From Oscillospiraceae bacterium (GTDB taxonomy: Bacteria > Bacillota > Clostridia > Oscillospirales > Acutalibacteraceae), in contig DPVM01000011.1 of the NCBI GenBank assembly GCA_003526845.1, positions 35,543 to 99,542 on the forward strand: a stretch of 64,000 bases of DNA, given 5' to 3'. The translations under genes and the position numbers were made by a program. The stretch's first letter is position 1. Every line of letters begins with the position of its first letter. This document shows, piece by piece, positions 49,743 to 59,897 of the stretch. A model generated the notes under the pieces. That model did not search any database and had not been told where the DNA came from. It worked only from the letters and a program-made list of their open reading frames with translations.

Positions 49743-50192
49743 TGCGCTTTTGTATTTTTTTATTATCGCATCAATAATCAGGTATATCACCAAAAAGCCT
49801 ATTGCCCCCAAAATTGCACCCACGGTGTCGATAGCCCAATCTCTCAACTCGCACGATCTGCCGTCAATAAATATTTGATGCACCTCGTCGCTTATTGCAT
49901 AAATTGATGCGCATATCACCGATACTGTCATTGACCGCCTGCCGCGTGTAAAAAGCCAAGCAAAGTTAAGCAGCAGGCAAAGCCCCGTGTATTCAAGGCA
50001 GTGCGCCGACTTCCTTACTATGAAGTCAGTCACGCCGTTGTCGCCGAAAATGTCCTTTATCCATTGCAATATGCTGTGGCTCTGCGCCGCGGACTCTGTT
50101 GCCGTGCGCGACGAAAAATAAAATATCACCGCCATACAGATAAAGCTTAAAATCCAAAATGCGACTGCTGCTTTTTTATTCTCTTGTTGCAT
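49728..50192 (-). CDS. VanZ-like membrane protein
   Basis: 154 aa with about four TM helices. It has the VanZ family pattern FYFSSRTATES near the N-terminus, VRKSAHCLEYTGLCLLL, and the diagnostic SDEVHQIFIDGRSCELRDWAIDTVGAILG. VanZ relatives are widespread and mostly unstudied; a teicoplanin resistance role should not be assumed, as no van genes accompany it. It overlaps the preceding substrate-binding protein gene by 17 bp. Confidence 0.88.
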   Translation of the reverse strand: MQQENKKAAVAFWILSFICMAVIFYFSSRTATESAAQSHSILQWIKDIFGDNGVTDFIVRKSAHCLEYTGLCLLLNFAWLFTRGRRSMTVSVICASIYAISDEVHQIFIDGRSCELRDWAIDTVGAILGAIGFLVIYLIIDAIIKKYKSALTTE

Positions 50193-51861
50193 TTACAAAG
50201 CTGACCCTTCCCGTTCCGGCGTGGAACTGTATTCCGCTTACGCCCTTTGCGGCGGCATAATAGCTTGTTTCGTAAAGCATTGGATAAATGTAGTATTTGC
50301 CGACGATTTCGTATTGCGCGCTCTTGGTATAGCTTGCGGCATCCTTTGTGCTTGTTGCGCTTTCAGCCTTTGAGATGTATGATTTCAGCTTTTCGCTGTC
50401 AAGTGCAGTGACGGAGCTTTTTTCAAATGTTGTCAAAAAAGCTCCTGCCGTTGATGATGTTGCTTTGTATGAACGAAACGCAATGTCATAGTCGCCGTCT
50501 GCAAATTTTGAGTCAAGCTCGCTGTCATCAACTGCGGTGATTTTGAATGTCAGTGTGATTTTTTCCTTGTCGCTGTTTTCCGTTATGTTTCCTATTCCGC
50601 TTTGAACGCCTTGGAGCATTCTCTTTACATAATTTTGCATCGTCTTTGTTGTTAAAATATCAACGGTGAAATCGGTGTTTGAAATTGATTTCAAGCCCTC
50701 TTTCCAAAGTTCAACGCTTTTTGCACTGTCCTGCTTCGGCACATTGTTGCCGATTAAATCAACAGCTTTTTTGCCGCCGATTGTGCAGGAGGAGGGAATA
50801 ATGTTTGTCGCATCGGTCAAATACTGCTTGCCTGTGTTGTCAAGCCTTGTCAGACCGAGGCAAAATGCCTTGCGCATCTTGTCGTTTTGAAACAGCAGTG
50901 TGCTTGTGTTGAATGCAAATCCCCAAACGGTGTCATTGTATGATGTGTAGGTAACGCCGCTTGATTGCTTGATTTTGTCGCTTTCACTGCCGCTGATAAA
51001 CGCCGCGTCATAATATCCGCTCGAAATATTGTCAGCAAGTTTTGCGCTGTCCTCTCCGCTTGTGATTTTAAGCGTCAGCTCCGTTGCTTTTGCCGCCGAC
51101 GGACCGGTGTATTTATCGTTTCTTTTCAAAAGATATGAGCTTTCCAAAATTTGGCTCAAATAGAATTGACCGTTAAATAATGTGTATTCGGTTGACAAAC
51201 CGTATCTGCCCTTTGTCGCGTTGAAAAATTCTTCGTTGCACGGCATCGCAACAGCCGTTGTCAGCGTCTGCATAAACGAATCGTCTGCGCTCGCAAGCGT
51301 AATTTCAAGCTGATAATTGTTTACAGCTTTAACACCGAGTTTGTCGGAACTCATTTTGCCGTTGTGAACGCTGACAGCGTTTTTGATGCACGCAATGCTT
51401 GAGAAAAGGGGACATTCCGTTTCCGGCTGTGCCGCTCTGCGCAGTGCAAAAACAAAATCGTTTGCCGTGATTTCGGGGTCAAACACTCTGCCGAGCATTT
51501 TCAGCCTGCTGTCTTTAAACTCACCCTTGTCATCGGTTTCGGTGTCGATATTCCATTTCATTCCTTTTTTCAATGTGAATGTGTATGTCAAGCCGTCATC
51601 ACTCACATTCCAGCTGTCTGCCATGCCGGAGGTGATTTTGCCGTTGTCGTCCATCCTGATTAAGCCCTCAAATGTGTTTTCAATAATCAAAAACTCGTCG
51701 CTTGTGGACGCAACCTGCGGGTCATAGCTTTTTACATCTGCCGAAAAAGGATATATAAAATCAATTGCCTTGTTTTTTGAGCCGCAGCCCGAGAATAAAG
51801 CCGCAGTCAGGCAAAGGCAAAGAATAATGCTGAATATTTTAATTGCTTTTTTGTTTTTCAT
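50176..51861 (-). CDS. Peptide/oligopeptide-type ABC substrate-binding lipoprotein
   Basis: 561 aa, SBP family 5 (OppA/DppA type). Lipobox LFSGC (C26), mature part opens IDFIYPFSADVKSYDPQVASTSDEFLIIENTFEGLIRMDDNGKITSGMADSWNVSDDGLTYTFTLKKGMKWN, the family signature. No permease or ATPase gene is near, so it must use components from elsewhere or have a sensing role. Start at ATG 51861; a longer reading adds a non-signal extension. The ribosome site is weak. Confidence 0.9.
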   Translation of the reverse strand: MKNKKAIKIFSIILCLCLTAALFSGCGSKNKAIDFIYPFSADVKSYDPQVASTSDEFLIIENTFEGLIRMDDNGKITSGMADSWNVSDDGLTYTFTLKKGMKWNIDTETDDKGEFKDSRLKMLGRVFDPEITANDFVFALRRAAQPETECPLFSSIACIKNAVSVHNGKMSSDKLGVKAVNNYQLEITLASADDSFMQTLTTAVAMPCNEEFFNATKGRYGLSTEYTLFNGQFYLSQILESSYLLKRNDKYTGPSAAKATELTLKITSGEDSAKLADNISSGYYDAAFISGSESDKIKQSSGVTYTSYNDTVWGFAFNTSTLLFQNDKMRKAFCLGLTRLDNTGKQYLTDATNIIPSSCTIGGKKAVDLIGNNVPKQDSAKSVELWKEGLKSISNTDFTVDILTTKTMQNYVKRMLQGVQSGIGNITENSDKEKITLTFKITAVDDSELDSKFADGDYDIAFRSYKATSSTAGAFLTTFEKSSVTALDSEKLKSYISKAESATSTKDAASYTKSAQYEIVGKYYIYPMLYETSYYAAAKGVSGIQFHAGTGRVSFVNATRE

Positions 51862-51897
51862 CTTGATTATGTGCCTCTGTGATATTTGTTGCCTATT

Positions 51898-51926
51898 ATT
51901 ATAACAGACCAAATTATATAAATCAA
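51898..51926 (-). promoter_or_regulatory. Promoter of the substrate-binding protein gene
   Basis: Minus strand TTGATT (51926-51921), 17-bp spacer, TATAAT (51903-51898). Confidence 0.75.
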
Positions 51927-52343
51927 TAAACATATTATATACATTTTGAAAATTGCATTGACCGTCATGATTTATTTGCCTAAAAATGCCATACGATATG
52001 TTTTACTTATAGCGAATACTGTAACAAAAATAGAGCACACGCGGCACGGTAGTGCAAAAACTTTTTGCATTTGTGCAGTATTTACCAAAAAAGCTGTTGA
52101 CAACGCCCTTCATTTGTCTTATATTATTACCACGATTAAAATGGAAATTTATGTCCTTATGTGCTTTTTTGCGATTTTTTCGGTCACAAAAAATTAACAT
52201 TTTCACAGCGATTTTTGGCGTAATCATGCGTTTTAGGTATTGATTTTTTCAACTGCCGTGCGCTATGGCAAAACAGCTTGACAGCGACAGCCAAATTTCC
52301 GATTTTAAAGCGAAAATTCAGTCGAAAGGTAGTGATTACCTCT
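51927..52343 (+). other. rpoB upstream region and leader
   Basis: A ~417-bp AT-rich stretch without a gene. It holds the consensus promoter at 52097-52125 and a weaker upstream one (TTGACC 51958, TAAAAA 51981, spacing 17). From the main promoter a leader of about 210 bases runs to the rpoB ATG. I could not identify a known attenuator or protein-binding structure in it. rplJ/rplL, usually just upstream of rpoB, are absent here. Confidence 0.5.
52097..52125 (+). promoter_or_regulatory. Promoter of rpoBC
   Basis: Perfect TTGACA (52097-52102), 17-bp spacer, TATATT (52120-52125). Confidence 0.8.
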
Positions 52344-55300
52344 ATGGTAAAAGTGAAGGATGTCCAACTCGGTACAACTACACGAAAAAGCTTTGCCAAA
52401 ATCAATGAAGTAATGGAAATGCCAAACCTCATTGAAGTGCAAAAAAAGTCTTACCAATGGTTTCTTGATGAAGGATTGAAGGAAGTGTTCCGCGACATCG
52501 GCTCAATCACCGATTATACCGGCAACCTTGTTCTTGATTTTATCGACTATTCCATGGATGACGAACCAAAGTATTCTATTGCACAGTGCAAGGCTCGTGA
52601 TGTAACATACGCAAAACCTCTCAAGGTCAGAGCGCGTCTTCAAAACAAGGAAACAGGCGAGGTAAAGGAAAACACAATCTTCATGGGCGATTTGCCGCTT
52701 ATGACAGATGCAGGCACATTCGTTATCAACGGTGCCGAAAGATGTATCGTATCTCAGCTTGTAAGATCTCCGGGCGTTTATTATCATATGGAGCATGATA
52801 AAACCGGTAAAGAATTATACACAAACACCGTTATTCCAAACCGCGGTGCTTGGCTTGAATACGAAACCGATGTAAATGATCTTTTCTATGTTCGTATTGA
52901 TAAGAACAGAAAGATTTTCATCACAACTTTCCTTCGTGCATTGGGTCTCGGCACAGACGAAGAAATCAGAGATTTCTTCGGTGATGACGAAATGATTGAG
53001 GCCACAATCGAAAAGGATATAACAAAGAATCAGGAGGAGGCTCTTCTCGAGGTTTACAAAAAGCTTCGTCCGGGCGAGCCGCCTACACTCGAAACTGCTC
53101 AGGCTCATCTCGACGGCCTTTTCTTTGATGCTCACAGATATGACCTTTCAAGAGTCGGCAGATACAAATACAACAAAAAGCTCGGCATGTTTGACCGTCT
53201 TCACGGTCAGGTCCTCAGCCGTCCCGTTATTTCGCCTCAGGGCGAGCTCCTTGCTGATGCAGGCGAAAAGCTTGACAAGGCAAAGGCTATGGAAATTGAA
53301 AATGCAGGTGTTATGTTTGCATATGTTCAATTAGAGTCGGGCAAAGAGGTCAAGGTCGTTTCAAACGGCATGGTTGACATTGATAAGTATGTCGATGTTG
53401 ACAAAAAGGCTCTCGGCATCAATGAAAAGGTTTCTTATCGTGTTCTTTCCGAAATTATGGAAAAATGCGGCGACGATAAAGAAGCACTTGAGTATGAGAT
53501 TAAGCTTAAACATGATGACCTTATTCCAAACCATATTATAGTAGATGATATTTTCGCTACTGTATCATATCTTATTAACCTTGCCAACGGCGTAGGTACA
53601 ACAGACGATATCGACCACCTTGGCAACCGTCGTATCCGTGCTGTCGGCGAGCTTCTTCAAAATCAGTTCCGCATCGGCTTCACAAGAATGGAAAGAGTTA
53701 TCCGTGAAAGAATGACACTTCAGGCACAGGATGACGAGGATGCAATCACTCCTCAGGCTCTTATCAACATTCGTCCTGTTGTTGCCGCTATCCGCGAGTT
53801 CTTCGGTTCATCACCGCTTTCACAGTTTATGGACCAAAACAACCCGCTTGCAGAACTTACACACAAAAGACGTTTATCGGCTCTCGGCCCCGGCGGTCTT
53901 TCAAGAGACCGTGCAGGATTTGAGGTTCGTGACGTTCACTACACTCACTACGGCCGTATGTGTCCTATCGAGACTCCCGAAGGTCCCAACATCGGTCTTA
54001 TCTCCTATCTTGCTTGCTACAGCCGTCTTAACGAATACGGCTTCATCGAAGCTCCTTACCGTAAAGTCGACAAGGAAACAGGCGTTGTTACCGACGAGGT
54101 AGTTTATATGACTGCCGACAAGGAGGACGATTTTGTTGTAGCACAGGCAAACGAGCCGCTCGACGCAGAAGGTAAGTTTGCAAACACAAGAGTTACCTGC
54201 CGTTACAGAGACGAGTTCCTTACTCTTCCTCCGTCAAAGGTTGACTATATGGATGTATCGCCGAAGATGGTAGTTTCCGTCGCTACGGCAATGATTCCTT
54301 TCCTTGAAAACGACGACGCAAACCGTGCTCTTATGGGTGCTAACATGCAGCGTCAGGCAGTTCCGCTTATCAAAACCGAGGCTCCGGTTGTCGGAACAGG
54401 TATGGAATACAAGGCAGCATACGATTCAGGTGTTGTTGTTATCGCAAAACGCGGCGGTACTGTTGTTGCTCTTGATGCTGACACTATTGAAATCAAGACA
54501 AAATCCGGCGAAATCGATAAGTACGAGCTTACAAAGTTCTCCGGCTCAAACCAGGGCACATGCATCAATCAAAGACCTATTGTTTCTCTCCATCAGGAGA
54601 TTAAAGACGGTCAGGTTATCGCAGACGGCCCCGCAACATGCAACGGCGAGATTTCACTCGGTAAAAATGCTCTCATCGGCTTTATGACTTGGGAGGGTTA
54701 CAACTACGAGGACGCTGTTCTTATTAATGAAAAAATCGTTCGCGATGATGTATATACCTCTATCCACATTGTAGAGCACGAGGTTGAGGCTCGTGATACA
54801 AAGCTCGGTCCCGAGGAAATCACAAGAGATATTCCTAATATCGGTGACGATGCTCTTAAAGACCTTGACGAGGACGGTGTTATCCGTGTAGGTGCCGAGG
54901 TCCGTTCGGGCGATATTCTTGTAGGTAAGGTTACACCGAAGGGCGAAACCGAGCTTACATCGGAAGAAAGACTCCTCCGTGCAATCTTCGGCGAGAAGGC
55001 TCGCGAAGTTCGCGACACTTCGATGAAGGTACCTCACGGTGAATACGGTATTGTTGTTGATGTTAAAACATTCACAAGAAAGAACAGCGACGAGCTCAAT
55101 CCGGGCGTAAACAAGGTTGTTCGCGTATATATTGCACAAAAGAGAAAAATTCAAGCCGGCGATAAGATGGCAGGCCGCCACGGTAACAAGGGTGTTGTTT
55201 CCCGTGTACTTCCTCAAGAGGATATGCCATTCCTTCCGGACGGCAGACCGCTTGACATAGTTCTTAACCCGTTGGGCGTACCTTCGCGTATGAACATCGG

Positions 55301-56099
55301 TCAGGTGCTCGAAGTTCACCTCGGCTATGCCGCTATGGCTCTCGGCTGGAAGATGATGACTCCTGTATTCGACGGCGCTCACGAGGACGATATTCGTGAA
55401 TGTCTCAAACTTGCAGACATCGGATATTATATTGATGAAAACGGCAATAAGGTTTACGACGGTAAAGTTCAACTTACCGACGGCAGAACAGGTGAGAAGT
55501 TCGATAACCGTGTAACAGTAGGTTACATGTATTATCTTAAACTCCACCACCTTGTTGACGATAAAATCCATGCTCGTTCAACAGGTCCTTACAGCCTTGT
55601 TACTCAACAACCTCTCGGCGGTAAGGCACAGTTCGGCGGTCAGCGTTTCGGTGAGATGGAGGTTTGGGCTCTTGAAGCTTACGGCGCAGCCTACACCCTT
55701 CAGGAAATCATCACCGTTAAGTCTGACGATGTTGTCGGCCGTGTTAAGACCTATGAGGCAATTGTTAAGGGCGAAAACATTCCGCCTGCAGGAACACCTG
55801 AGGCATTTAAGGTTCTCTTCAAAGAGCTTCAGGCTCTCGGTCTTGATACTACTCTTTATGACAAGCAGGGCAATGAGGTCGAGCTTAAGCAGGATCTTGA
55901 CGATGACGGAATTCAGCCTATTGACGAAAAAGCATTCACAACAGTAAACGACTTTGAGGGCCAAGAGGGCTACGGAGTTGTAAATTCAGAGGGTGAATCG
56001 CAGGAAGCAGATCAGAATGACAGTGATTCAAGCAATATCTTCGCCGATTTCGCAGAGGCTTTTGCCAATGACGAAGATGACGATGACAGCGAAGAATAA
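52344..56099 (+). CDS. rpoB: RNA polymerase beta subunit
   Basis: 1251 aa catalytic subunit. The start is ATG 52344 (MVKVKDVQLG...RKSFAKINEVMEMPNLIEVQKKSYQWFLDEGL, the standard Clostridia N-terminus); an upstream in-frame start lacks a family match. The rifampicin pocket reads FFGSSPLSQFMDQNNPL...THKRRLSALGPGGLSRDRAGFEVRDVH: His526, Ser531 and Asp516 (E. coli numbering) are wild type, while the position of Gln510 is Pro. The C-terminal GDKMAGRHGNKGV and KAQFGGQRFGEMEVWALEAYGAA are canonical. The acidic C-terminal tail is Asp/Glu/Ser-rich. Followed by rpoC after 54 bp. Confidence 0.99.
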   Translation: MVKVKDVQLGTTTRKSFAKINEVMEMPNLIEVQKKSYQWFLDEGLKEVFRDIGSITDYTGNLVLDFIDYSMDDEPKYSIAQCKARDVTYAKPLKVRARLQNKETGEVKENTIFMGDLPLMTDAGTFVINGAERCIVSQLVRSPGVYYHMEHDKTGKELYTNTVIPNRGAWLEYETDVNDLFYVRIDKNRKIFITTFLRALGLGTDEEIRDFFGDDEMIEATIEKDITKNQEEALLEVYKKLRPGEPPTLETAQAHLDGLFFDAHRYDLSRVGRYKYNKKLGMFDRLHGQVLSRPVISPQGELLADAGEKLDKAKAMEIENAGVMFAYVQLESGKEVKVVSNGMVDIDKYVDVDKKALGINEKVSYRVLSEIMEKCGDDKEALEYEIKLKHDDLIPNHIIVDDIFATVSYLINLANGVGTTDDIDHLGNRRIRAVGELLQNQFRIGFTRMERVIRERMTLQAQDDEDAITPQALINIRPVVAAIREFFGSSPLSQFMDQNNPLAELTHKRRLSALGPGGLSRDRAGFEVRDVHYTHYGRMCPIETPEGPNIGLISYLACYSRLNEYGFIEAPYRKVDKETGVVTDEVVYMTADKEDDFVVAQANEPLDAEGKFANTRVTCRYRDEFLTLPPSKVDYMDVSPKMVVSVATAMIPFLENDDANRALMGANMQRQAVPLIKTEAPVVGTGMEYKAAYDSGVVVIAKRGGTVVALDADTIEIKTKSGEIDKYELTKFSGSNQGTCINQRPIVSLHQEIKDGQVIADGPATCNGEISLGKNALIGFMTWEGYNYEDAVLINEKIVRDDVYTSIHIVEHEVEARDTKLGPEEITRDIPNIGDDALKDLDEDGVIRVGAEVRSGDILVGKVTPKGETELTSEERLLRAIFGEKAREVRDTSMKVPHGEYGIVVDVKTFTRKNSDELNPGVNKVVRVYIAQKRKIQAGDKMAGRHGNKGVVSRVLPQEDMPFLPDGRPLDIVLNPLGVPSRMNIGQVLEVHLGYAAMALGWKMMTPVFDGAHEDDIRECLKLADIGYYIDENGNKVYDGKVQLTDGRTGEKFDNRVTVGYMYYLKLHHLVDDKIHARSTGPYSLVTQQPLGGKAQFGGQRFGEMEVWALEAYGAAYTLQEIITVKSDDVVGRVKTYEAIVKGENIPPAGTPEAFKVLFKELQALGLDTTLYDKQGNEVELKQDLDDDGIQPIDEKAFTTVNDFEGQEGYGVVNSEGESQEADQNDSDSSNIFADFAEAFANDEDDDDSEE

Positions 56100-56153
56100 T
56101 AACCGTCAATCGGATTAACTTACCAAACTATAAAGATAAAGGAGTGCTTCCAT

Positions 56154-59100
56154 ATGGATAATAATTCAACAAACGAATTCAGTTCGATTAAAATAGGCCT
56201 TGCATCCCCCGAGCGTATCCGTGAATGGTCATACGGCGAGGTAACAAAGCCTGAAACAATAAATTACAGAACTCTTAAACCGGAACGCGACGGCCTTTTC
56301 TGTGAAAGAATTTTCGGCCCTATGAAAGACTGGGAATGTCACTGCGGCAAGTACAAGAGAGTTCGCTATAAGGGCAAGGTTTGTGAGCGTTGCGGCGTTG
56401 AAATCACAAGAGCAAAAGTTCGTCGTGAGCGTATGGGTCACATTGAACTTGCTGCCCCGGTATCACACATCTGGTATTTCAAGGGAATCCCGAGCCGTCT
56501 CGGCCTTGTTCTCGACATCAGCCCGAGATACCTTGAAAAGGTGCTTTATTTTGCACTTTACATTGTAACCGACCCGGGTGATACACCGCTTGAGAAAATG
56601 CAGATTCTCAACGAAAAAGAATACGCAGAAATGCGTGAAAGATATGAGGATGACTTTGAGGCAGGAATGGGCGCAGAGGCTATCAAAAAGCTTTTGCAGG
56701 ATATTGATGTTCCTACTTTGAGAGATGAACTCACCGCAGAGCTTGAGGACGCAACAGGTCAAAAGAGAGTTAAGCTCCTCAAAAGACTTGATGTTGTAGA
56801 TGCTTTCTACAACAGCGGCAACAAGCTTGAGTGGATGATTCTTGATGTTATCCCGGTTATCCCGCCCGACATCAGACCTATGGTTCAGCTTGACGGCGGC
56901 AGATTCGCAACATCGGACCTTAACGATTTATACAGAAGAGTTATCAACCGTAACAACCGTCTTAAGAGACTTCTTGAACTTCACGCTCCTGACATTATCG
57001 TCAGAAACGAAAAGAGAATGCTTCAGGAATCGGTTGACGCTCTCATTGATAACGGCAGACGCGGCAGACCTGTTACCGGTCCTAATAACAGACCGCTTAA
57101 ATCACTTTCGGATATGCTTAAAGGTAAGCAGGGCCGTTTCCGTCAAAACCTTCTCGGTAAGCGTGTTGACTATTCCGGCCGTTCGGTTATCGTAGTAGGT
57201 CCGGAACTTAAAATGTATCAGTGCGGTTTGCCTAAAGAAATGGCAATCGAACTTTTCAAGCCGTTCGTTATGAAACGCCTTGTTGAAACAAATGTTGTTT
57301 CAAACATCAAGGCAGCAAGAAAAATGGTTGAAAAGGCTGCAAGACCAGAGGTTTGGGATGCTCTTGAGGTTGTAATCAAGGATCACCCGGTTATGTTGAA
57401 CCGTGCCCCCACACTTCACAGACTTGGTATCCAGGCATTTGAGCCTGTTCTCGTAGAGGGCAGAGCAATCAAGCTTCATCCGCTTGCTTGCACAGCGTTC
57501 AACGCCGACTTCGACGGTGACCAAATGGCTGTCCATGTTCCTCTTTCCGCAGAGGCACAGGCAGAGGCAAGAATGCTTATGCTTGCCGCCAACAACCTTC
57601 TTAAGCCTGCAGACGGTAAGCCGGTTACAGTTCCTACACAGGATATGATTATCGGTTCTTACTATCTCACAATGCTTAAAGACGGCGAGGCAGGTTGCCC
57701 GACAGTTGAAAAGGACGCTGAGGGCAACGAATATACAAGATACAATATTTATCGCGACACCGATGAGGCTATGATGGCTTATCAGCAGGGTGAGCTCGGT
57801 CTTCACTCGGAGTGTCTCATCCGTTTCTCAAAGGAGAAGGACGGCAAAACCGTTTCAAGACTTGTTAAAACAACAATCGGTCGCGTAATCTTCAACAGAC
57901 CTATTCCGCAGGATCTCGGCTTTGTTGACAGAACAAATCCGGAAAACGAATTTGAACTTGAAGTTTCATTCGTAGTTAAGAAAAAGCAGCTCGGTCAAAT
58001 CGTTGACAAGTGCATCCGTGCTCACGGTATTGCAATTGCATCAAAGGTGCTTGACGAAATCAAGGCACAGGGATATAAATATTCTACAATTTCAGGTACA
58101 ACAGTAGCCGTTATCGATGCCCTTATCCCTGAAAAGAAGAAAGAATATCTTGCCGAAGCAGAGGCAAAGGTTGATGAAATCACAAACCACTATAACTTCG
58201 GTGAAATGACAAACGACGAGCGTGCCGAGGCAGTTATTAAGGCTTGGGAGGAATGTACCAATAAGGTTTCCGACGAGCTTACTTCAAACTTCGACGGTAC
58301 TCACAACCCAATTCACATGATGGTAGATTCAGGTGCCCGCGGTAGTACATCACAGCTTCGTCAACTTGCCGGTATGAGAGGTCTTATCGCCAATACATCG
58401 GGTAAAACAATCGAAGTTCCGATTCGTGCTAACTACCGTGAAGGTCTTAACATTTTGGAATACTTCATTTCATCTCGTGGTGCTCGTAAAGGTCTTACCG
58501 ATACAGCTCTTCGTACAGCCGACTCGGGTTACCTTACCCGTCGTCTTGTAGATGTATCGCAGGATGTTATTATCCGTGACACTGATTGTAAGTGCCATGA
58601 CGGTATTGATGTTTACGCTGTTATGGACGGCAACCGTGTTCTTGAATCGCTTGAGGAAAGACTTGTCGGCAGATTCCTTGTTGACCCGGTAGTTGATCCC
58701 GAAACAGGCGAAGTTATCATGGATACAGACAGAATGATGAACGAGCAGGATGCAAAGCGTATTGTTGACGCAGGATATACTCATATTAAAATCCGTTCAC
58801 TCATCACATGTAAGTCACGCCATGGCGTTTGCCGCAAGTGCTACGGCTCAAACCTTGCTTTCAACGAGCCTGTTCAGGTCGGTGAAGCAGTTGGTATCAT
58901 CGCGGCACAGTCAATCGGTGAGCCGGGTACACAGCTTACAATGAGAACATTCCACACCGGCGGTGTTGCCGGCGGCGAAGACATTACTCAGGGTCTTCCG
59001 AGAGTTGAGGAATTGTTCGAAGCAAGAAAGCCGAAGACACTTGCTATTCTCAGTGAGATTGACGGTGAGGTCAGATTTGAGGAAATCAAGAAGAGCCGCC

Positions 59101-59846
59101 ATGTTGTTGTATTCAACAGCGAAACAGGCGAAGAGAAAAAATATCTCATTCCTTACGGCGCTCACCTTACACCTCAAATTGTTGAAGGCGCTCATATCGA
59201 AAAGGGTGCAGAAATCACAGTAGGTTCAAAGAATCCTCACGATGTTCTTGCTATCCTCGGTAAAGAGGCTGTTTATAACTACCTTATCAAGGAAGTTCAG
59301 TTTGCATATCGTACTCAAGGTGTTGACATCAACGATAAGCACATTGAGGTTATCGTTCGTCAAATGCTCAAGAAATGCACCGTTGACGATGCAGGCGATA
59401 CAGACCTTATCGCAGGCACAATGGTTGATGTTTCTGCTGTTGACGAGGCAAACGATGTTATCGACGAAAGACTCGCCGCAGGAGAAGAGGGACTTAAGCA
59501 CGCAACTTATATTCCGATTCTTATGGGTATCACAAAGGCATCTCTTGCAACAGATTCCTTCCTTTCAGCCGCATCATTCCAGGAAACAACAAGAGTTCTT
59601 ACAGACGCGGCAATCAAAGGCAAGAGCGATCCGCTCCTCGGACTTAAGGAAAATGTTCTTATCGGTAAACTTATCCCTGCCGGAACAGGTATGGATGTTT
59701 TCAGAGATGTTGATGTTGTTCCGAGCTATTTCAGCGCAGAGGGTTCAGACGATATTTTGAATCTTGAGCAACTTCAGGAGCTTTTGACAAACAATATGGC
59801 TCAAAGCTCCGACGCAGAAGAGGAAGATAACGGCGACAAAAATTAA
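56154..59846 (+). CDS. rpoC: RNA polymerase beta' subunit
   Basis: 1230 aa. N-terminal zinc finger CHCGKYKRVRYKGKVCERCG, the active-site NADFDGDQM that binds Mg2+, the bridge-helix/trigger region SARGSTSQLRQLAGMRGL and LNILEYFISSRGARKGLTDTALRTADSGYLTRRLVDV, and the second zinc site CKCHDG...CRKCYGSNL are all present. The ATG at 56154 follows AAAGGAG. No terminator separates it from rpsL, but a new promoter begins there. Confidence 0.99.
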   Translation: MDNNSTNEFSSIKIGLASPERIREWSYGEVTKPETINYRTLKPERDGLFCERIFGPMKDWECHCGKYKRVRYKGKVCERCGVEITRAKVRRERMGHIELAAPVSHIWYFKGIPSRLGLVLDISPRYLEKVLYFALYIVTDPGDTPLEKMQILNEKEYAEMRERYEDDFEAGMGAEAIKKLLQDIDVPTLRDELTAELEDATGQKRVKLLKRLDVVDAFYNSGNKLEWMILDVIPVIPPDIRPMVQLDGGRFATSDLNDLYRRVINRNNRLKRLLELHAPDIIVRNEKRMLQESVDALIDNGRRGRPVTGPNNRPLKSLSDMLKGKQGRFRQNLLGKRVDYSGRSVIVVGPELKMYQCGLPKEMAIELFKPFVMKRLVETNVVSNIKAARKMVEKAARPEVWDALEVVIKDHPVMLNRAPTLHRLGIQAFEPVLVEGRAIKLHPLACTAFNADFDGDQMAVHVPLSAEAQAEARMLMLAANNLLKPADGKPVTVPTQDMIIGSYYLTMLKDGEAGCPTVEKDAEGNEYTRYNIYRDTDEAMMAYQQGELGLHSECLIRFSKEKDGKTVSRLVKTTIGRVIFNRPIPQDLGFVDRTNPENEFELEVSFVVKKKQLGQIVDKCIRAHGIAIASKVLDEIKAQGYKYSTISGTTVAVIDALIPEKKKEYLAEAEAKVDEITNHYNFGEMTNDERAEAVIKAWEECTNKVSDELTSNFDGTHNPIHMMVDSGARGSTSQLRQLAGMRGLIANTSGKTIEVPIRANYREGLNILEYFISSRGARKGLTDTALRTADSGYLTRRLVDVSQDVIIRDTDCKCHDGIDVYAVMDGNRVLESLEERLVGRFLVDPVVDPETGEVIMDTDRMMNEQDAKRIVDAGYTHIKIRSLITCKSRHGVCRKCYGSNLAFNEPVQVGEAVGIIAAQSIGEPGTQLTMRTFHTGGVAGGEDITQGLPRVEELFEARKPKTLAILSEIDGEVRFEEIKKSRHVVVFNSETGEEKKYLIPYGAHLTPQIVEGAHIEKGAEITVGSKNPHDVLAILGKEAVYNYLIKEVQFAYRTQGVDINDKHIEVIVRQMLKKCTVDDAGDTDLIAGTMVDVSAVDEANDVIDERLAAGEEGLKHATYIPILMGITKASLATDSFLSAASFQETTRVLTDAAIKGKSDPLLGLKENVLIGKLIPAGTGMDVFRDVDVVPSYFSAEGSDDILNLEQLQELLTNNMAQSSDAEEEDNGDKN

Positions 59847-59868
59847 TTTTTGTGCCTCCTAATTTTTC

Positions 59869-59897
59869 TTGACATAGCGTTGATTAAATGATATAAT
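59869..59897 (+). promoter_or_regulatory. Consensus promoter of the str operon
   Basis: Perfect TTGACA (59869-59874), 17-bp spacer, perfect TATAAT (59892-59897), with a leader of about 170 bases to rpsL. The rest of 59847-60075 holds no gene; a ribosomal L7Ae-like gene, often found between rpoC and rpsL, is absent. Confidence 0.9.

Noticed and set aside
49728..50192. VanZ as a glycopeptide resistance determinant
   Set aside because: VanZ-like proteins are common without resistance; no vanHAX or vanRS genes are here, and ddl is an ordinary ligase by motif.
54654..55571. Long minus-strand ORF (305 aa) inside rpoB
   Set aside because: Antisense shadow of a highly conserved gene with biased codons; no ribosome site or promoter, and the protein resembles nothing.
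57300..57806. Minus-strand ORF (168 aa) inside rpoC
   Set aside because: Same reason: a shadow of rpoC codon usage.
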